A DNA stretch of 45,538 nt from an uncultured Clostridia bacterium (GCA_946406145.1 CAMJJL010000012.1:1-45538), one strand, 5' to 3'; numbered from the stretch's first letter, positions 24,402 to 32,584 are shown. Numbers and translations are program-made. The notes: generated by a model from the sequence alone, not told the origin.

Positions 24402-26291
24402 ATGGCGAAAAAACAATACAAAACAGAATCCAAAAAACTGCTGGATATGATGGTCAACTCCATCTATACCCATAAGGAGATCTTCCTGCGCGAGTTGATC
24501 TCTAACGCGTCCGACGCGATCGACAAGCTCTATTTCCGTTCGCTGACCGACAACAGCGTCGGGCTGAACCACGATGATTTTGAGATCCGTCTGACCGCGG
24601 ACAAGGACAACCGCATCCTGACCGTCACCGATAACGGTATCGGCATGACGAAGGAGGAGCTCGAGAACAACCTCGGCACGATCGCAAAGTCAGGCTCGCT
24701 CGACTTCAAATCCGATGAGGAGAACAAGAGCGAGAGCATCGACATCATCGGTCAGTTCGGTGTTGGCTTCTACTCTGCGTTCATGGTCGCCGACAATATT
24801 AAGGTCGAATCAAAGGCGTTCGACTCCGACGAAGCCTTTGTCTGGGAGTCCTCAGGCGCGGACGGCTACACCATCAAAAAGTGTGAGAAGGACAAAGCCG
24901 GCACGGTCATCACCCTGCACATCAAGGAGGATACCGAGGAAGAAAAGTACGGCGAGTTCCTCGAAACTTATCGCATCCGCGAGCTGATCAAGAAATACAG
25001 CGATTACATCCGCTACCCGATCCGCATGGAGACCTCGCATAAACAGCTCAAAGAGGGTACCGAGAACGAGTATGAGGACGTTTACGAGGATGAGACCCTC
25101 AACAGCATGACTCCTATCTGGAAGAAGCCGCAGTCTAAGGTCACCGATGAGGAGTATGCCGAGTATTACAAGGGCAAGTTCAATGATTATGAAGCGCCCC
25201 TCAAGGTGATCCGCCAGTCCACCGAGGGTAACGCGACCTACACCGCGCTGCTGTTCATTCCGTCGCATGCGCCGTATGATTACTACAGCCGTGATTATGA
25301 GAAGGGCTTGCAGCTGTACAGCAGCTCCGTCATGATCATGGAGAAGTGCAAGGATCTGCTGCCCGATCATTTCAGCTTTGTCAAGGGTCTGGTGGACAGC
25401 GCCGATCTGAGCCTGAATATCTCACGTGAGATGCTCCAGCATGACCGTCAGCTCAAGATCATCGCCAAGGCGCTCGAGAAGAAGATCGCCTCGGAGCTCG
25501 GCAAGATGCTGAAAACCGACCGCGAGAAGTACGAGCAGTTCTTCCGTGAGTTCGGCGCGCAGCTCAAGTGGGGCATCTATTCCTCCTTCGGCGTCAACCG
25601 TGAGGAGTTGCAGGATCTTATTCTCTTCAAATCCTCCAATGAGGGTAAGTATACTTCTTTAAAAGAATATATTGACCGCGCGAGAGAGAATCAGGACAAG
25701 ATCTATTACGCCGTCGGCGAGACTGTCGAGAAGATCGCGATGCTGCCGCAGGTGGAGAGCGTGCTCGCCAAGGGCTATGAGGTGCTGTACCTGACCGAGG
25801 ATATCGACGAATTCTGCGTCCAGATCCTGCGCAATTATGATAACAAGGACTTCCTCAATGTCTGCACCGACAACCTTGACCTCGGCGACGAGGAAGAGAA
25901 GGCAAAGCTCAAGGAGGAGAACGATAAGTCCGAGGAGCTGTTCAAATTCATGAAAGAGAGTATCGGCGACAGCGTGGCAAAGGTACGCTACACCAACACC
26001 TTGAAGAATCATGCTGTCTGCCTCTCCAGCGAGGGCAATGTATCCGTCGGCATGGAGCAGATCCTCAACAAGATGCCCGGCACCGAGGGTCAGAATATCA
26101 AGGCGGAGACCGTGCTCGAGATCAACAAGGATCATCCGATCAAGGATAAGCTGCTGTACCTCTTCGGCAATGATAAAGAGAAGCTCGCCGATTACAGCAA
26201 GATCCTCTATGCCCAGGCACGCTTGATCAACGGTCTGAACCTCGACAATCCCGCTGAGATCAGCGACCTCGTCTGTGATCTGATGGTGTAG
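24402..26291 (+). CDS. htpG: Chaperone HtpG (bacterial Hsp90)
   Basis: A 629-residue cytosolic ATP-dependent chaperone. The N-terminal GHKL ATPase domain has LRELISNASDAIDKL, TDNGIGMTKEEL and GQFGVGFYSAFMV (residues about 25-125). The middle domain includes ISREMLQHDRQLKIIAKAL, with the catalytic-loop Arg. The C-terminal dimerisation domain ends at 629, and no MEEVD tail is present, as usual in bacteria. GAGGTAATC precedes the ATG. It stands alone behind a consensus promoter overlapped by CIRCE, so heat induction through HrcA is expected. Confidence 0.97.
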   Translation: MAKKQYKTESKKLLDMMVNSIYTHKEIFLRELISNASDAIDKLYFRSLTDNSVGLNHDDFEIRLTADKDNRILTVTDNGIGMTKEELENNLGTIAKSGSLDFKSDEENKSESIDIIGQFGVGFYSAFMVADNIKVESKAFDSDEAFVWESSGADGYTIKKCEKDKAGTVITLHIKEDTEEEKYGEFLETYRIRELIKKYSDYIRYPIRMETSHKQLKEGTENEYEDVYEDETLNSMTPIWKKPQSKVTDEEYAEYYKGKFNDYEAPLKVIRQSTEGNATYTALLFIPSHAPYDYYSRDYEKGLQLYSSSVMIMEKCKDLLPDHFSFVKGLVDSADLSLNISREMLQHDRQLKIIAKALEKKIASELGKMLKTDREKYEQFFREFGAQLKWGIYSSFGVNREELQDLILFKSSNEGKYTSLKEYIDRARENQDKIYYAVGETVEKIAMLPQVESVLAKGYEVLYLTEDIDEFCVQILRNYDNKDFLNVCTDNLDLGDEEEKAKLKEENDKSEELFKFMKESIGDSVAKVRYTNTLKNHAVCLSSEGNVSVGMEQILNKMPGTEGQNIKAETVLEINKDHPIKDKLLYLFGNDKEKLADYSKILYAQARLINGLNLDNPAEISDLVCDLMV

Positions 26292-26295
26292 TTTT

Positions 26296-26551
26296 GGTGA
26301 ATGGTGAATAGTGAATGGTGAATGGTGTTGGGAAATGCTGACGCATTTTGAAAGATATTACTGATAGATAACAATAACGCTCATGACTCTTTGATGAAAA
26401 GCCATGAGCGTTGTTTTATTATTCGGTTGAGATTGCCACAGCTCTTACGAGCTTCGCAATGACAATTTATAATCAGGTGAGGGCGGAGCCCTCCCTCAAC
26501 CATTCACCATTCACCATTCACCATTCGCCATTCACTATTCACCATTCACCA
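26296..26551. repeat. Heptamer-armed element 12 (GGTGAAT type) with a nested repeat
   Basis: The arms (26296-26328 and about 26500-26551) are inverted GGTGAAT arrays. Inner hairpins are AAATGC-TGAC-GCATTT and GAGGGC-GGA-GCCCTC. A copy of the CGGTTGAGATTGCC repeat (26423-26470) sits inside, apparently inserted. The right arm encodes the last residues and stop of the minus-strand gene ending at 26535. Confidence 0.85.
26376..26418 (+). terminator. Terminator of htpG inside element 12
   Basis: AACGCTCATG (26376-26385) pairs with CATGAGCGTT (26403-26412), followed by GTTTTATT. The loop carries CTCTTTGATGA, as in element 4. Confidence 0.75.
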
Positions 26552-26963
26552 CATTCAGCTTACTCCCGATATACGCCAGCAGCTCTTCGCTGCACATCGC
26601 GGTGATGTCGTCGGGGGAGTCGGGGAATGCCAGCAGGATCTGATTTTTGTCCCTGACGATGTAGCCTTCGCCGCCGCGTTCGGTGCTGAGCCTGCGCATA
26701 TTCTCGAGCGTGAGCTTGGAGTTGGAGAACACGCGAGAGAGCACGATGCGCAGGTTATCGTCCTCAAAGGAGTTAAAGCCGCCGATGATGACGGTCAGCG
26801 GACACAGCCTGAGACTGCGGCTGACCTGTGTGCCCAGCTCCACGGGCGTAGTGGCAGAGGTGATTTGATGCGCTTCACCGCCGATGGGAGCAAGCGCTTT
26901 TTTCAACGCCTTTTCACAGTAGGAGGTTTTTCTTGAAAGGTAAAAAATCAGATTGTACTTCAT
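26535..26963 (-). CDS. Small CinA/MoaB-like domain protein, function unknown
   Basis: This 142-residue cytosolic protein is not a known family by eye. It resembles a degenerate molybdopterin-binding (MoaB/CinA N-domain) fold. TVIIGGFNSFEDDN sits where CinA has the VI-x-GG-G-x3-DD motif, and LLAFPDSPDDITAMCSEELLAYI resembles the CinA block LPG-P-EM-xM-EE-LPYL. It shares the same layout with the cytoplasmic N-terminus of the sortase gene just upstream, suggesting duplication. The ATG at 26963, preceded by AGGA, is preferred over one seven codons earlier. The C-terminal VVNGE and the TAG stop are encoded by a repeat arm. A partner of the sortase is an inference. Confidence 0.75.
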   Translation of the reverse strand: MKYNLIFYLSRKTSYCEKALKKALAPIGGEAHQITSATTPVELGTQVSRSLRLCPLTVIIGGFNSFEDDNLRIVLSRVFSNSKLTLENMRRLSTERGGEGYIVRDKNQILLAFPDSPDDITAMCSEELLAYIGSKLNVVNGE

Positions 26964-27014
26964 AGGGGAATCCTTTGCGATCATTGATGTGGTGACGACC
27001 TGTCCGAGCGCGCG

Positions 27015-28934
27015 CTACTCCTTGGCGACAGGGGTGAACTTGGGATAGATATCGATGCCGACGTTCAGATGCTCAAAGTCAACTCCTGCAACGTCCTTGT
27101 CCCAGCCGTCGAACACATAGGTGTAGAAGTCGTCCTCGGGCATCACGGGCGTACCGTCCGGGGTGGGTACGGGATCACCCTCCTTAACGTTGAAGGCGGC
27201 ATACTGACTGCCGTCAAAGTTGCGGTAGGTGACGGGGTAGTAGGTGATGACGGGCGGCTCAGTCGGCTTAGGAGCGTTTTTATCGGGCTTTTCGGTAGGA
27301 GGCTCCGTGGGATTGGACGCGATCGTTGCGGTCAGATCCTCTGAGCCCTCCAGGTTGCCCTTGCCGTCGTACCAGTCGACAAGACCCTTGGCGTTCGCTG
27401 TCTTGAAGGTCAGCGGCTCGGGACGGGTACCGCCGTAGCGCTGATAGTAGACGTCGGGGAACAGCGGTTCATCATTGTACGAGGCAAGGCTCACATCAAC
27501 ATTGGTATCCTCACCGGGTCGCACCTTACGCGCGACGACCACCAGTCGCCACTGATAGAACTCATAGCAGCAGGTGGACAGGGTGATGATCGGATCGTTC
27601 TCGTTACAGGTGACGGGAATGTCGAAGAACGAGCGCACACGCGTGTTGTAGACAAAGTTCATATACTCCGCGTCGGAGTTGAAGTCGCCCTGCATGTAGT
27701 TGAAGAACTCACCGTGCTCATAGCGTGTCGAGGTCTTGAACACGGAGATGATCTTGTATTTTGCGTCACCGTCGGGGGTGTTGAAGGTGATGACGGGATG
27801 ATCCTGATAGAATTCGAGATCGCCCTTGAGGTCGCCCTTGGGAGAGTAGCCTAAGAGTCCTGCGAACATACTGCCGTCGAGCATATCGTGACCGTGCATG
27901 ATGACGTTGCGCGATTTCTCACCCTCGGTGGAGCGGTAGTCGATGAAGATGCTGCCGTACTCGGAGCTTTCCTCCTTATAGGTGCGCTTGATGTAGTATT
28001 GGTTGTAGCGGTCGTCACCCTCGTGGTAGAGCACGGGGTAATCGATCTTGGTGTCGGGGATGGTGATCCAGCCGACGATCTCTTCATTGATCTCCTTGAG
28101 TGCGTCCCAATCCTGCTCGGGTCCCGATTCCTCGCCGCTGTCTTTATCCTTGTTGTGGGCGATGGTCTGGATCTCGCTGGTGACCGCGTTGTTGCGCATC
28201 GGACCGAAGATGTAGAATTCGAGCACATAGATCAATGCGGCGATGAACGCGACGATCGCGACCAGCACGATGATCTTGCGGATCTTTTGCTTTTTGGTAT
28301 CTCCCTTTTGAGGGATAAAGGAACGGATAAAGCCTTGCTTCTTTTTCGGTGCGGCGGCGCCTGCCGGATCGAGATGGTTCAGTCCGGCGTCGACCTCGTT
28401 GCCGCTCGCGTCATAGAACGCGACGCCGTCGGGGTATTTTTCCGCATATTCGGAGAACACGTCGTTCGCGCCTGCGATACCGCCTCGGATCAGCTCCTTG
28501 AGTCCTGTTCCCGTCAGAGATGCGTTGGGCAGCGCGATAAAGCGCTTTCCTGCGTACGAGAAGCAGTAGCCTTTATAGCCGTTGCCCAGATCGCCGACGG
28601 AGGAGACCTTGAGCTTCGGGGTCAGCTCCTTGTGCTGATCGTCGAGCGGAATCCCCGATTCGATGCTGTCGACCGTCTTGTAGAACACCTTGCGAAAGGC
28701 GCTGTTGTCGGATGAATCGAGCGCGTTGACAAACAGGAACAGATCGCTCTCGTTTGCGCTGAGCTTTTCGGTGATCAGCTTCTCCAGCTTCTTTGCGTCT
28801 GCGCTGCATTCGGTGGTGTGCTGCAGCGCGATGCCGTCCGCCTCGAGCGCGGCGGTTATCTCAGTCGCTGAGTCGCGATACGCCTGTGCGTCTGCTTTAT
28901 TCTTTTGGATGGAGAATAATTCACATTTGAACAT
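27015..28934 (-). CDS. Multidomain class B sortase with CinA-like N-terminus and InlB-type C-terminus
   Basis: At 639 residues this is over twice the usual sortase length. Residues 1-165 are a cytoplasmic domain resembling the small neighbour (LFLFVNALDSSDNSAFRKVF; GYCFSYAGKRFIALPN). A basic linker and one membrane segment (about 221-243) follow. The catalytic domain (about 280-465) has the SrtB-type His in VIMHGHDM, Cys in LSTCCYEF and Arg in WRLVVVARKV. A Pro/Thr linker (TEPPTEKP) then leads to a C-terminal domain (about 570-635) like InlB/Flg_new repeats (YRNFDG, VFDGWDKD, IYPKF). Sortases join surface proteins to peptidoglycan or pilins. No sorting signal is seen in the window. AAGGAAACG precedes the ATG. 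It sits between the lipoprotein and the CinA-like gene. Confidence 0.9.
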   Translation of the reverse strand: MFKCELFSIQKNKADAQAYRDSATEITAALEADGIALQHTTECSADAKKLEKLITEKLSANESDLFLFVNALDSSDNSAFRKVFYKTVDSIESGIPLDDQHKELTPKLKVSSVGDLGNGYKGYCFSYAGKRFIALPNASLTGTGLKELIRGGIAGANDVFSEYAEKYPDGVAFYDASGNEVDAGLNHLDPAGAAAPKKKQGFIRSFIPQKGDTKKQKIRKIIVLVAIVAFIAALIYVLEFYIFGPMRNNAVTSEIQTIAHNKDKDSGEESGPEQDWDALKEINEEIVGWITIPDTKIDYPVLYHEGDDRYNQYYIKRTYKEESSEYGSIFIDYRSTEGEKSRNVIMHGHDMLDGSMFAGLLGYSPKGDLKGDLEFYQDHPVITFNTPDGDAKYKIISVFKTSTRYEHGEFFNYMQGDFNSDAEYMNFVYNTRVRSFFDIPVTCNENDPIITLSTCCYEFYQWRLVVVARKVRPGEDTNVDVSLASYNDEPLFPDVYYQRYGGTRPEPLTFKTANAKGLVDWYDGKGNLEGSEDLTATIASNPTEPPTEKPDKNAPKPTEPPVITYYPVTYRNFDGSQYAAFNVKEGDPVPTPDGTPVMPEDDFYTYVFDGWDKDVAGVDFEHLNVGIDIYPKFTPVAKE

Positions 28935-28998
28935 ATCGTTTCCTTCTTATTCGGAGTAGGGTGGAAGCGCCGCCTGATCGATCCTTTGGATCGTAAGA

Positions 28999-29742
28999 TC
29001 ATTTGGGCTCGGCGCAGATAACGGTGTAGTCGCCCTCGGTCGCGACCTTAGCGGTGTAGCTCTTGCCGTCGGAGGTAAAGCTGACGGAGTCCTTCTTGAG
29101 GTCGTCTGCAGTGAGATTGATGATATCCGGCGCGTCGGACTTGATTACGCCTTCAACAGTAGAGCTGACGACAGCGTTGTCCTTGATGACGATCATGTTG
29201 TTACCGCATTTCTCAGCGAGGTTGTCGCCGTTGACGTCGGCATATTCGTCGGTCTTCAAGCCGATGATGACAACGCCGGTGCCGTCGGTGCGCTTGACGC
29301 CTGCCATCAGGCTGTAGGTGTTATCCTCGGCGATATAGACAGGGTCGGTCATCTGCTTGTCGGCGATATTTCTGACAATGCCGGCAAAGACGCTCTTGTC
29401 CTCGATGTCCTTGAGATTCTTGTCCTTCTCGCCTGCCGGATAGGATCCGACAACGGTACGGGTCTCATCCGCTACGGTCAGACTGTCAAGCGAAAGCGTC
29501 TTGGCGATCTTCTCATAATCCTCGTCAGTGCTGTCCTTGGTAATCATCATCGCGGCAAGGTTCGCCTTGTTGAAAATGCTGTCGGCAAATTTAGCGTTGT
29601 TGCGTCTTTCATAGTGGGCGAAATCCGAGACCTTGCCTTTGGCGTATTCCAGATTGGCGGATAAACCCTTGCTGACATTACAGCCTGCAAGGAGGGCACC
29701 GATCAGGACGATTGCTGCTGCGATTGTGAATACTTTTTTCAT
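28999..29742 (-). CDS. Lipoprotein with Cache/PAS-like sensor domain
   Basis: A 247-residue secreted lipoprotein. The signal peptide MKKVFTIAAAIVLIGALLAGC ends in a clear lipobox (LLAGC), so Cys21 would be lipidated. The mature part alternates helices and strands. TRTVVGSYPAGEKDKNLKDI, then SLMAGVKRTDGTGVVIIGLKTDEY and a NNMIVIKDNAVVSS strand pair, resemble extracellular Cache domains of receptors, but no kinase or methyl-accepting part is attached. The ATG at 29742 follows AAAGGA; an in-frame ATG 11 codons upstream is less likely. It lies between thiI and the sortase on the same strand. It may be a ligand-binding partner of a surface system. Function unknown. Confidence 0.8.
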   Translation of the reverse strand: MKKVFTIAAAIVLIGALLAGCNVSKGLSANLEYAKGKVSDFAHYERRNNAKFADSIFNKANLAAMMITKDSTDEDYEKIAKTLSLDSLTVADETRTVVGSYPAGEKDKNLKDIEDKSVFAGIVRNIADKQMTDPVYIAEDNTYSLMAGVKRTDGTGVVIIGLKTDEYADVNGDNLAEKCGNNMIVIKDNAVVSSTVEGVIKSDAPDIINLTADDLKKDSVSFTSDGKSYTAKVATEGDYTVICAEPK

Positions 29743-29825
29743 GACAAATCCTTTCCGAAAGAGTTTCTCTTTCATGCATTTATTGACAGAAAAGTGCGCT
29801 CTTTTCTGTTAGTTCCCTAAAAGAA

Positions 29826-29844
29826 TGATGCGGTGTTGCCTTAA
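29826..29844. repeat. Single end of the TTAAGGCAA repeat family
   Basis: TGATGCGGTGTTGCCTTAA matches the right end of the element at 1964-2132 with one difference. It overlaps the last bases of thiI. A hairpin ACAGAAAAG/CTTTTCTGT (29786-29809) lies just beyond it. Confidence 0.7.
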
Positions 29845-31013
29845 AAATCGATGGTCTTGACCGTGGTGTTTTGGATCGCTTCTTCAATCAGCTCGTCAAG
29901 CTGCGCTTCACGCTCCGCCTGTTCGACAAAATGCAGGATGGGCTTGGTACGCGGATGCTTGGGCGTGAAGATGGTGCAGCAATCCTCATACGGTTCGATG
30001 GAGGTTTCAAAGGTGCCGATGCGGCGTGAGATATTGATGATCTCCTGCTTGTCCATGCCGATCAGCGGACGGAACACGATCTTGCCTGCGGCGGCATTGG
30101 TACAATTCAGCGCGTACATCGTCTGTGACGCGACCTGACCGAGGCTCTCGCCCGTGATCAGCGCGCCGGATTTGGTCTGTTCGGCAACGCGTGTGGCGAT
30201 CTTCATCATCACGCGTCGGAGCAGGATGGTGAACAGCTCCTCGGGACAGCGATCGCGCATGGTCTCCTGCACCTTGGTCAGCGGTACGGTGTGCATCTCG
30301 ATGGAGCCTGCGAATCGACTGACCTCTTGCAGCAGCTTTTCGACCTTCAATCGCGCGCGCTCGGAGGTGTAGGGCGGAGATTCAAAGTGCACCGCGTTGA
30401 GTTTCAGTCCGCGTTTTGCCATCATATAGGCGGCGACAGGGGAGTCGATACCGCCGCTGATGAGGACAGTCGCGAGCCCTGAGGTGCCGACGGGCATGCC
30501 GCCCTGTCCGCGAATGGTCGCGCATCGGATATAAGCGCCGAAGTCGCGTACCTCGACGGTGACGGTCACTTCGGGATGCTTGACGTCCACCTTGAGATGG
30601 GGGCATGCCTCCAGCAGCTTGCCGCCGACCTGTGCCGAGATCTCGGGGGATTTGTAGGGGAAGCGCTTGTCGGAGCGCTTTGATTCAACCTTGAAGGTTT
30701 TGGCGTCTTCTAAGTATTCCTTGCAGTAGAGGGGTGCTTTTGCGAGGATATCGTCGAGCGTTTTGTCACACACGCACGCGCGTGAGAAGGTGACGATGCC
30801 GAACACCTCCGAGATACGCTCGCATACGTCGTCAAGGTCGGTATCCTCGGACTGCGGAATGACGTAGATGGTGGACTGGGCGATCTTGATGGTGAACTTG
30901 CCCAGTCCGCGCAGGCGGTATTTGATGTTTTTGATAAGTACGTCCTCAAACGCACGGCGGTTGAGTCCCTTGAGGACCATTTCGCCTAATTTTATCAATA
31001 TAATTTCTTGCAT
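29841..31013 (-). CDS. thiI: tRNA sulfurtransferase ThiI
   Basis: This 390-residue enzyme makes 4-thiouridine at position 8 of tRNA, and in many bacteria also helps thiamine thiazole synthesis. A ferredoxin-like domain and THUMP domain (about 1-165) precede the PP-loop ATPase domain, with SGGIDSPVAAYMM near residue 185. There is no rhodanese extension, as in Bacillus-type ThiI, so sulfur must come from a partner desulfurase. The adjacent upstream gene is one, as in nifZ-thiI of Bacillus. The ATG at 31013 with AAGGAAG upstream is chosen; the longer open frame upstream runs through a repeat. The stop overlaps a dispersed repeat end. Confidence 0.95.
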   Translation of the reverse strand: MQEIILIKLGEMVLKGLNRRAFEDVLIKNIKYRLRGLGKFTIKIAQSTIYVIPQSEDTDLDDVCERISEVFGIVTFSRACVCDKTLDDILAKAPLYCKEYLEDAKTFKVESKRSDKRFPYKSPEISAQVGGKLLEACPHLKVDVKHPEVTVTVEVRDFGAYIRCATIRGQGGMPVGTSGLATVLISGGIDSPVAAYMMAKRGLKLNAVHFESPPYTSERARLKVEKLLQEVSRFAGSIEMHTVPLTKVQETMRDRCPEELFTILLRRVMMKIATRVAEQTKSGALITGESLGQVASQTMYALNCTNAAAGKIVFRPLIGMDKQEIINISRRIGTFETSIEPYEDCCTIFTPKHPRTKPILHFVEQAEREAQLDELIEEAIQNTTVKTIDF

Positions 31014-31030
31014 AATATCTTCCTTTTTAC

Positions 31031-31188
31031 AGCCTTCCCCTTGAGGGGAAGGTGTCACCGCAGGGTGACGGATGAGGTGGAAACATTTCTGATATATGAC
31101 TATAATTGATGGGCGGAAAAGTTTCCACCTCATCCGACCAATTTGCCGATGATGGCAAATTGCCCACCTTCCCCTCAAGGGGAAGGCT
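31031..31188. repeat. Inverted CCTTCCCC repeat (MITE-like) between desulfurase and thiI
   Basis: The arms CAGCCTTCCCCTTGAGGGGA (from 31030) and its inverted copy (to 31188) each form a hairpin. Inward, GATGAGGTGGAAAC pairs with GTTTCCACCTCATC. The right arm encodes the last residues (KPSP) and TGA stop of the desulfurase. It lies in the leader before thiI. Confidence 0.85.
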
Positions 31189-32329
31189 TCTGTTTCTTTT
31201 GCAGCGTTGCGATACCGCTTTTCAGTCCTTCGATCAGCGCGTCGATATCTTCCGTGGTGTTATATCGGGAAAAGCTGATTCTGAGGGAGCTGTCAATGCG
31301 GTCATCGGGCAGCCCCATCGCCTCGAGCACGTAACTGCGCTTGCCCTTGGCACAGGCGCTGGACGAGCTGACATATACGCCCTTTTCCTCCAGATGGTGG
31401 AGCATGGTTTCCGATCGGATGCCCGCGACGGAAATGTTGATGATATACGGCAGAGCGTCGATGGGGGAGTTGACGGAAATACCGTCGATCGCCTGCAGCT
31501 GATCGAGCGCGTAGCGGTTCAGTTCCTTGATTTGATCAGTGTGATGTGATAAATCAGGAAAAACAGCCGCGGCTGCCGCAGCGCCGAAGGCGGCGATCAG
31601 AGGTGCGCTTTCCGTGCCCGGACGGAGCTTCTTTTGCTGTTCTCCGCCGTACAGAAGCGGCAGAATACGCGCCCCGTCGCGGATGTACAGCGCGCCGCAG
31701 CCCTTCGCGCCGTGGATCTTGTGTGCGCTGACGCTCATCAGATCGGCGCCGAGCTTCTTCGGTCTTATCGGCATTTTGCCGTATGCCTGCACCGCGTCGG
31801 TGTGGAACAGCGCTTCGGGACAGTTTTTATGTACCAGCTTCGCGATCCGCTCGATCGGCTGGACGGCGCCTGTCTCGTTGTTCACCGTCATGATACTGAC
31901 GAGGATGGTTTTATCGGTGAGCAGCGCTTTGAATACGTCGATATCGACAATGCCCTGTTCGGTGACAGGGGCGAATTGTACGTCATAGCCCAGCTCGCTG
32001 AGCCGCTTGGCGCTTTCATACACGGAGCTGTGCTCGATCGCAGAGACGATCACGCGATCGCCGCGCCGTTTGAGCGCCTGTGCCGCGCCGAACAGTACGG
32101 TATTGTTCGCTTCGGTACCGCCCGAGGTGAAGCAGATGGTTTTCGGTTGTACCGACAGTGAGTCGGCAATGATCCCGCGCGCTTCTTCTACGGCTTTTTC
32201 CGCCTGTATCCCGATCTTGTGCAGGGAGGACGGATTGCCGTAATTCTCACGCATCATGCGGTATGCCGCGTCTGCCGCTTCCTTGCACACCTGTGTAGTG
32301 GCGCTGTTATCTAAATAATGGATGTTCAT
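31175..32329 (-). CDS. Cysteine desulfurase (NifS/IscS family), likely ThiI partner
   Basis: A 384-residue PLP enzyme converting cysteine to alanine and a protein persulfide. The start YLDNSATTQVCKEA, the HSSV cofactor block, the PLP lysine in SVSAHKIHGAKGCGALY and the active cysteine in SSSACAKGKRS are all visible. The active-site loop is of the long, group I kind. thiI follows on the same strand, as in Bacillus nifZ-thiI. A dedicated sulfur donor for tRNA thiolation is therefore likely. A general Fe-S role is also possible, because no iscU or sufU is visible. The Shine-Dalgarno site is weak (AAAGAAAC). The C-terminal KPSP comes from a repeat. Confidence 0.94.
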   Translation of the reverse strand: MNIHYLDNSATTQVCKEAADAAYRMMRENYGNPSSLHKIGIQAEKAVEEARGIIADSLSVQPKTICFTSGGTEANNTVLFGAAQALKRRGDRVIVSAIEHSSVYESAKRLSELGYDVQFAPVTEQGIVDIDVFKALLTDKTILVSIMTVNNETGAVQPIERIAKLVHKNCPEALFHTDAVQAYGKMPIRPKKLGADLMSVSAHKIHGAKGCGALYIRDGARILPLLYGGEQQKKLRPGTESAPLIAAFGAAAAAAVFPDLSHHTDQIKELNRYALDQLQAIDGISVNSPIDALPYIINISVAGIRSETMLHHLEEKGVYVSSSSACAKGKRSYVLEAMGLPDDRIDSSLRISFSRYNTTEDIDALIEGLKSGIATLQKKQKPSP

Positions 32330-32353
32330 ATCATGTTTCTTTCATTCGGAATA

Positions 32354-32473
32354 TTCGGTTGAGATTCCCACAGTCGCGCGACACATGTGCCGACGCTCCC
32401 TCGGAATGACAAATTAATCGGTTGAGATTGCCGCAGTCGCGCGACACATATGGCGGCGCTCCCTCGGAATGAC
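32354..32473. repeat. Two direct copies of the CGGTTGAGATTGCC repeat
   Basis: Copies at 32354-32412 and 32418-32473, 63 bases apart, run from CGGTTGAGATT through CAGTCGCGCGACACAT to CTCCCTCGGAATGAC. Other copies are at 26423-26470 and, inverted, 34262-34305. The rest of the 255-base gap is AT-rich with no gene. Confidence 0.85.
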
Positions 32474-32584
32474 CGTATTAAATCATTATAATTATATATC
32501 TATATAGCGATAAAAACAAGAAGCAGATTAAAATTTTTGTTGAATAATTTATGAACGTGGGCGGATACTAGTTTCGGTGATACG

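Noticed and set aside
31014-31178. Longer N-terminus for ThiI
   Set aside because: The open frame runs back through the inverted CCTTCCCC repeat. ThiI homologues begin at the ATG at 31013, which has AAGGAAG upstream.
32542-32570. Possible sigma-G promoter GAATA-N17-GATACTA before spoVAC
   Set aside because: The -10 deviates from CATNNTA, and the start would leave a leader of under ten bases with no ribosome site. Too weak to annotate.
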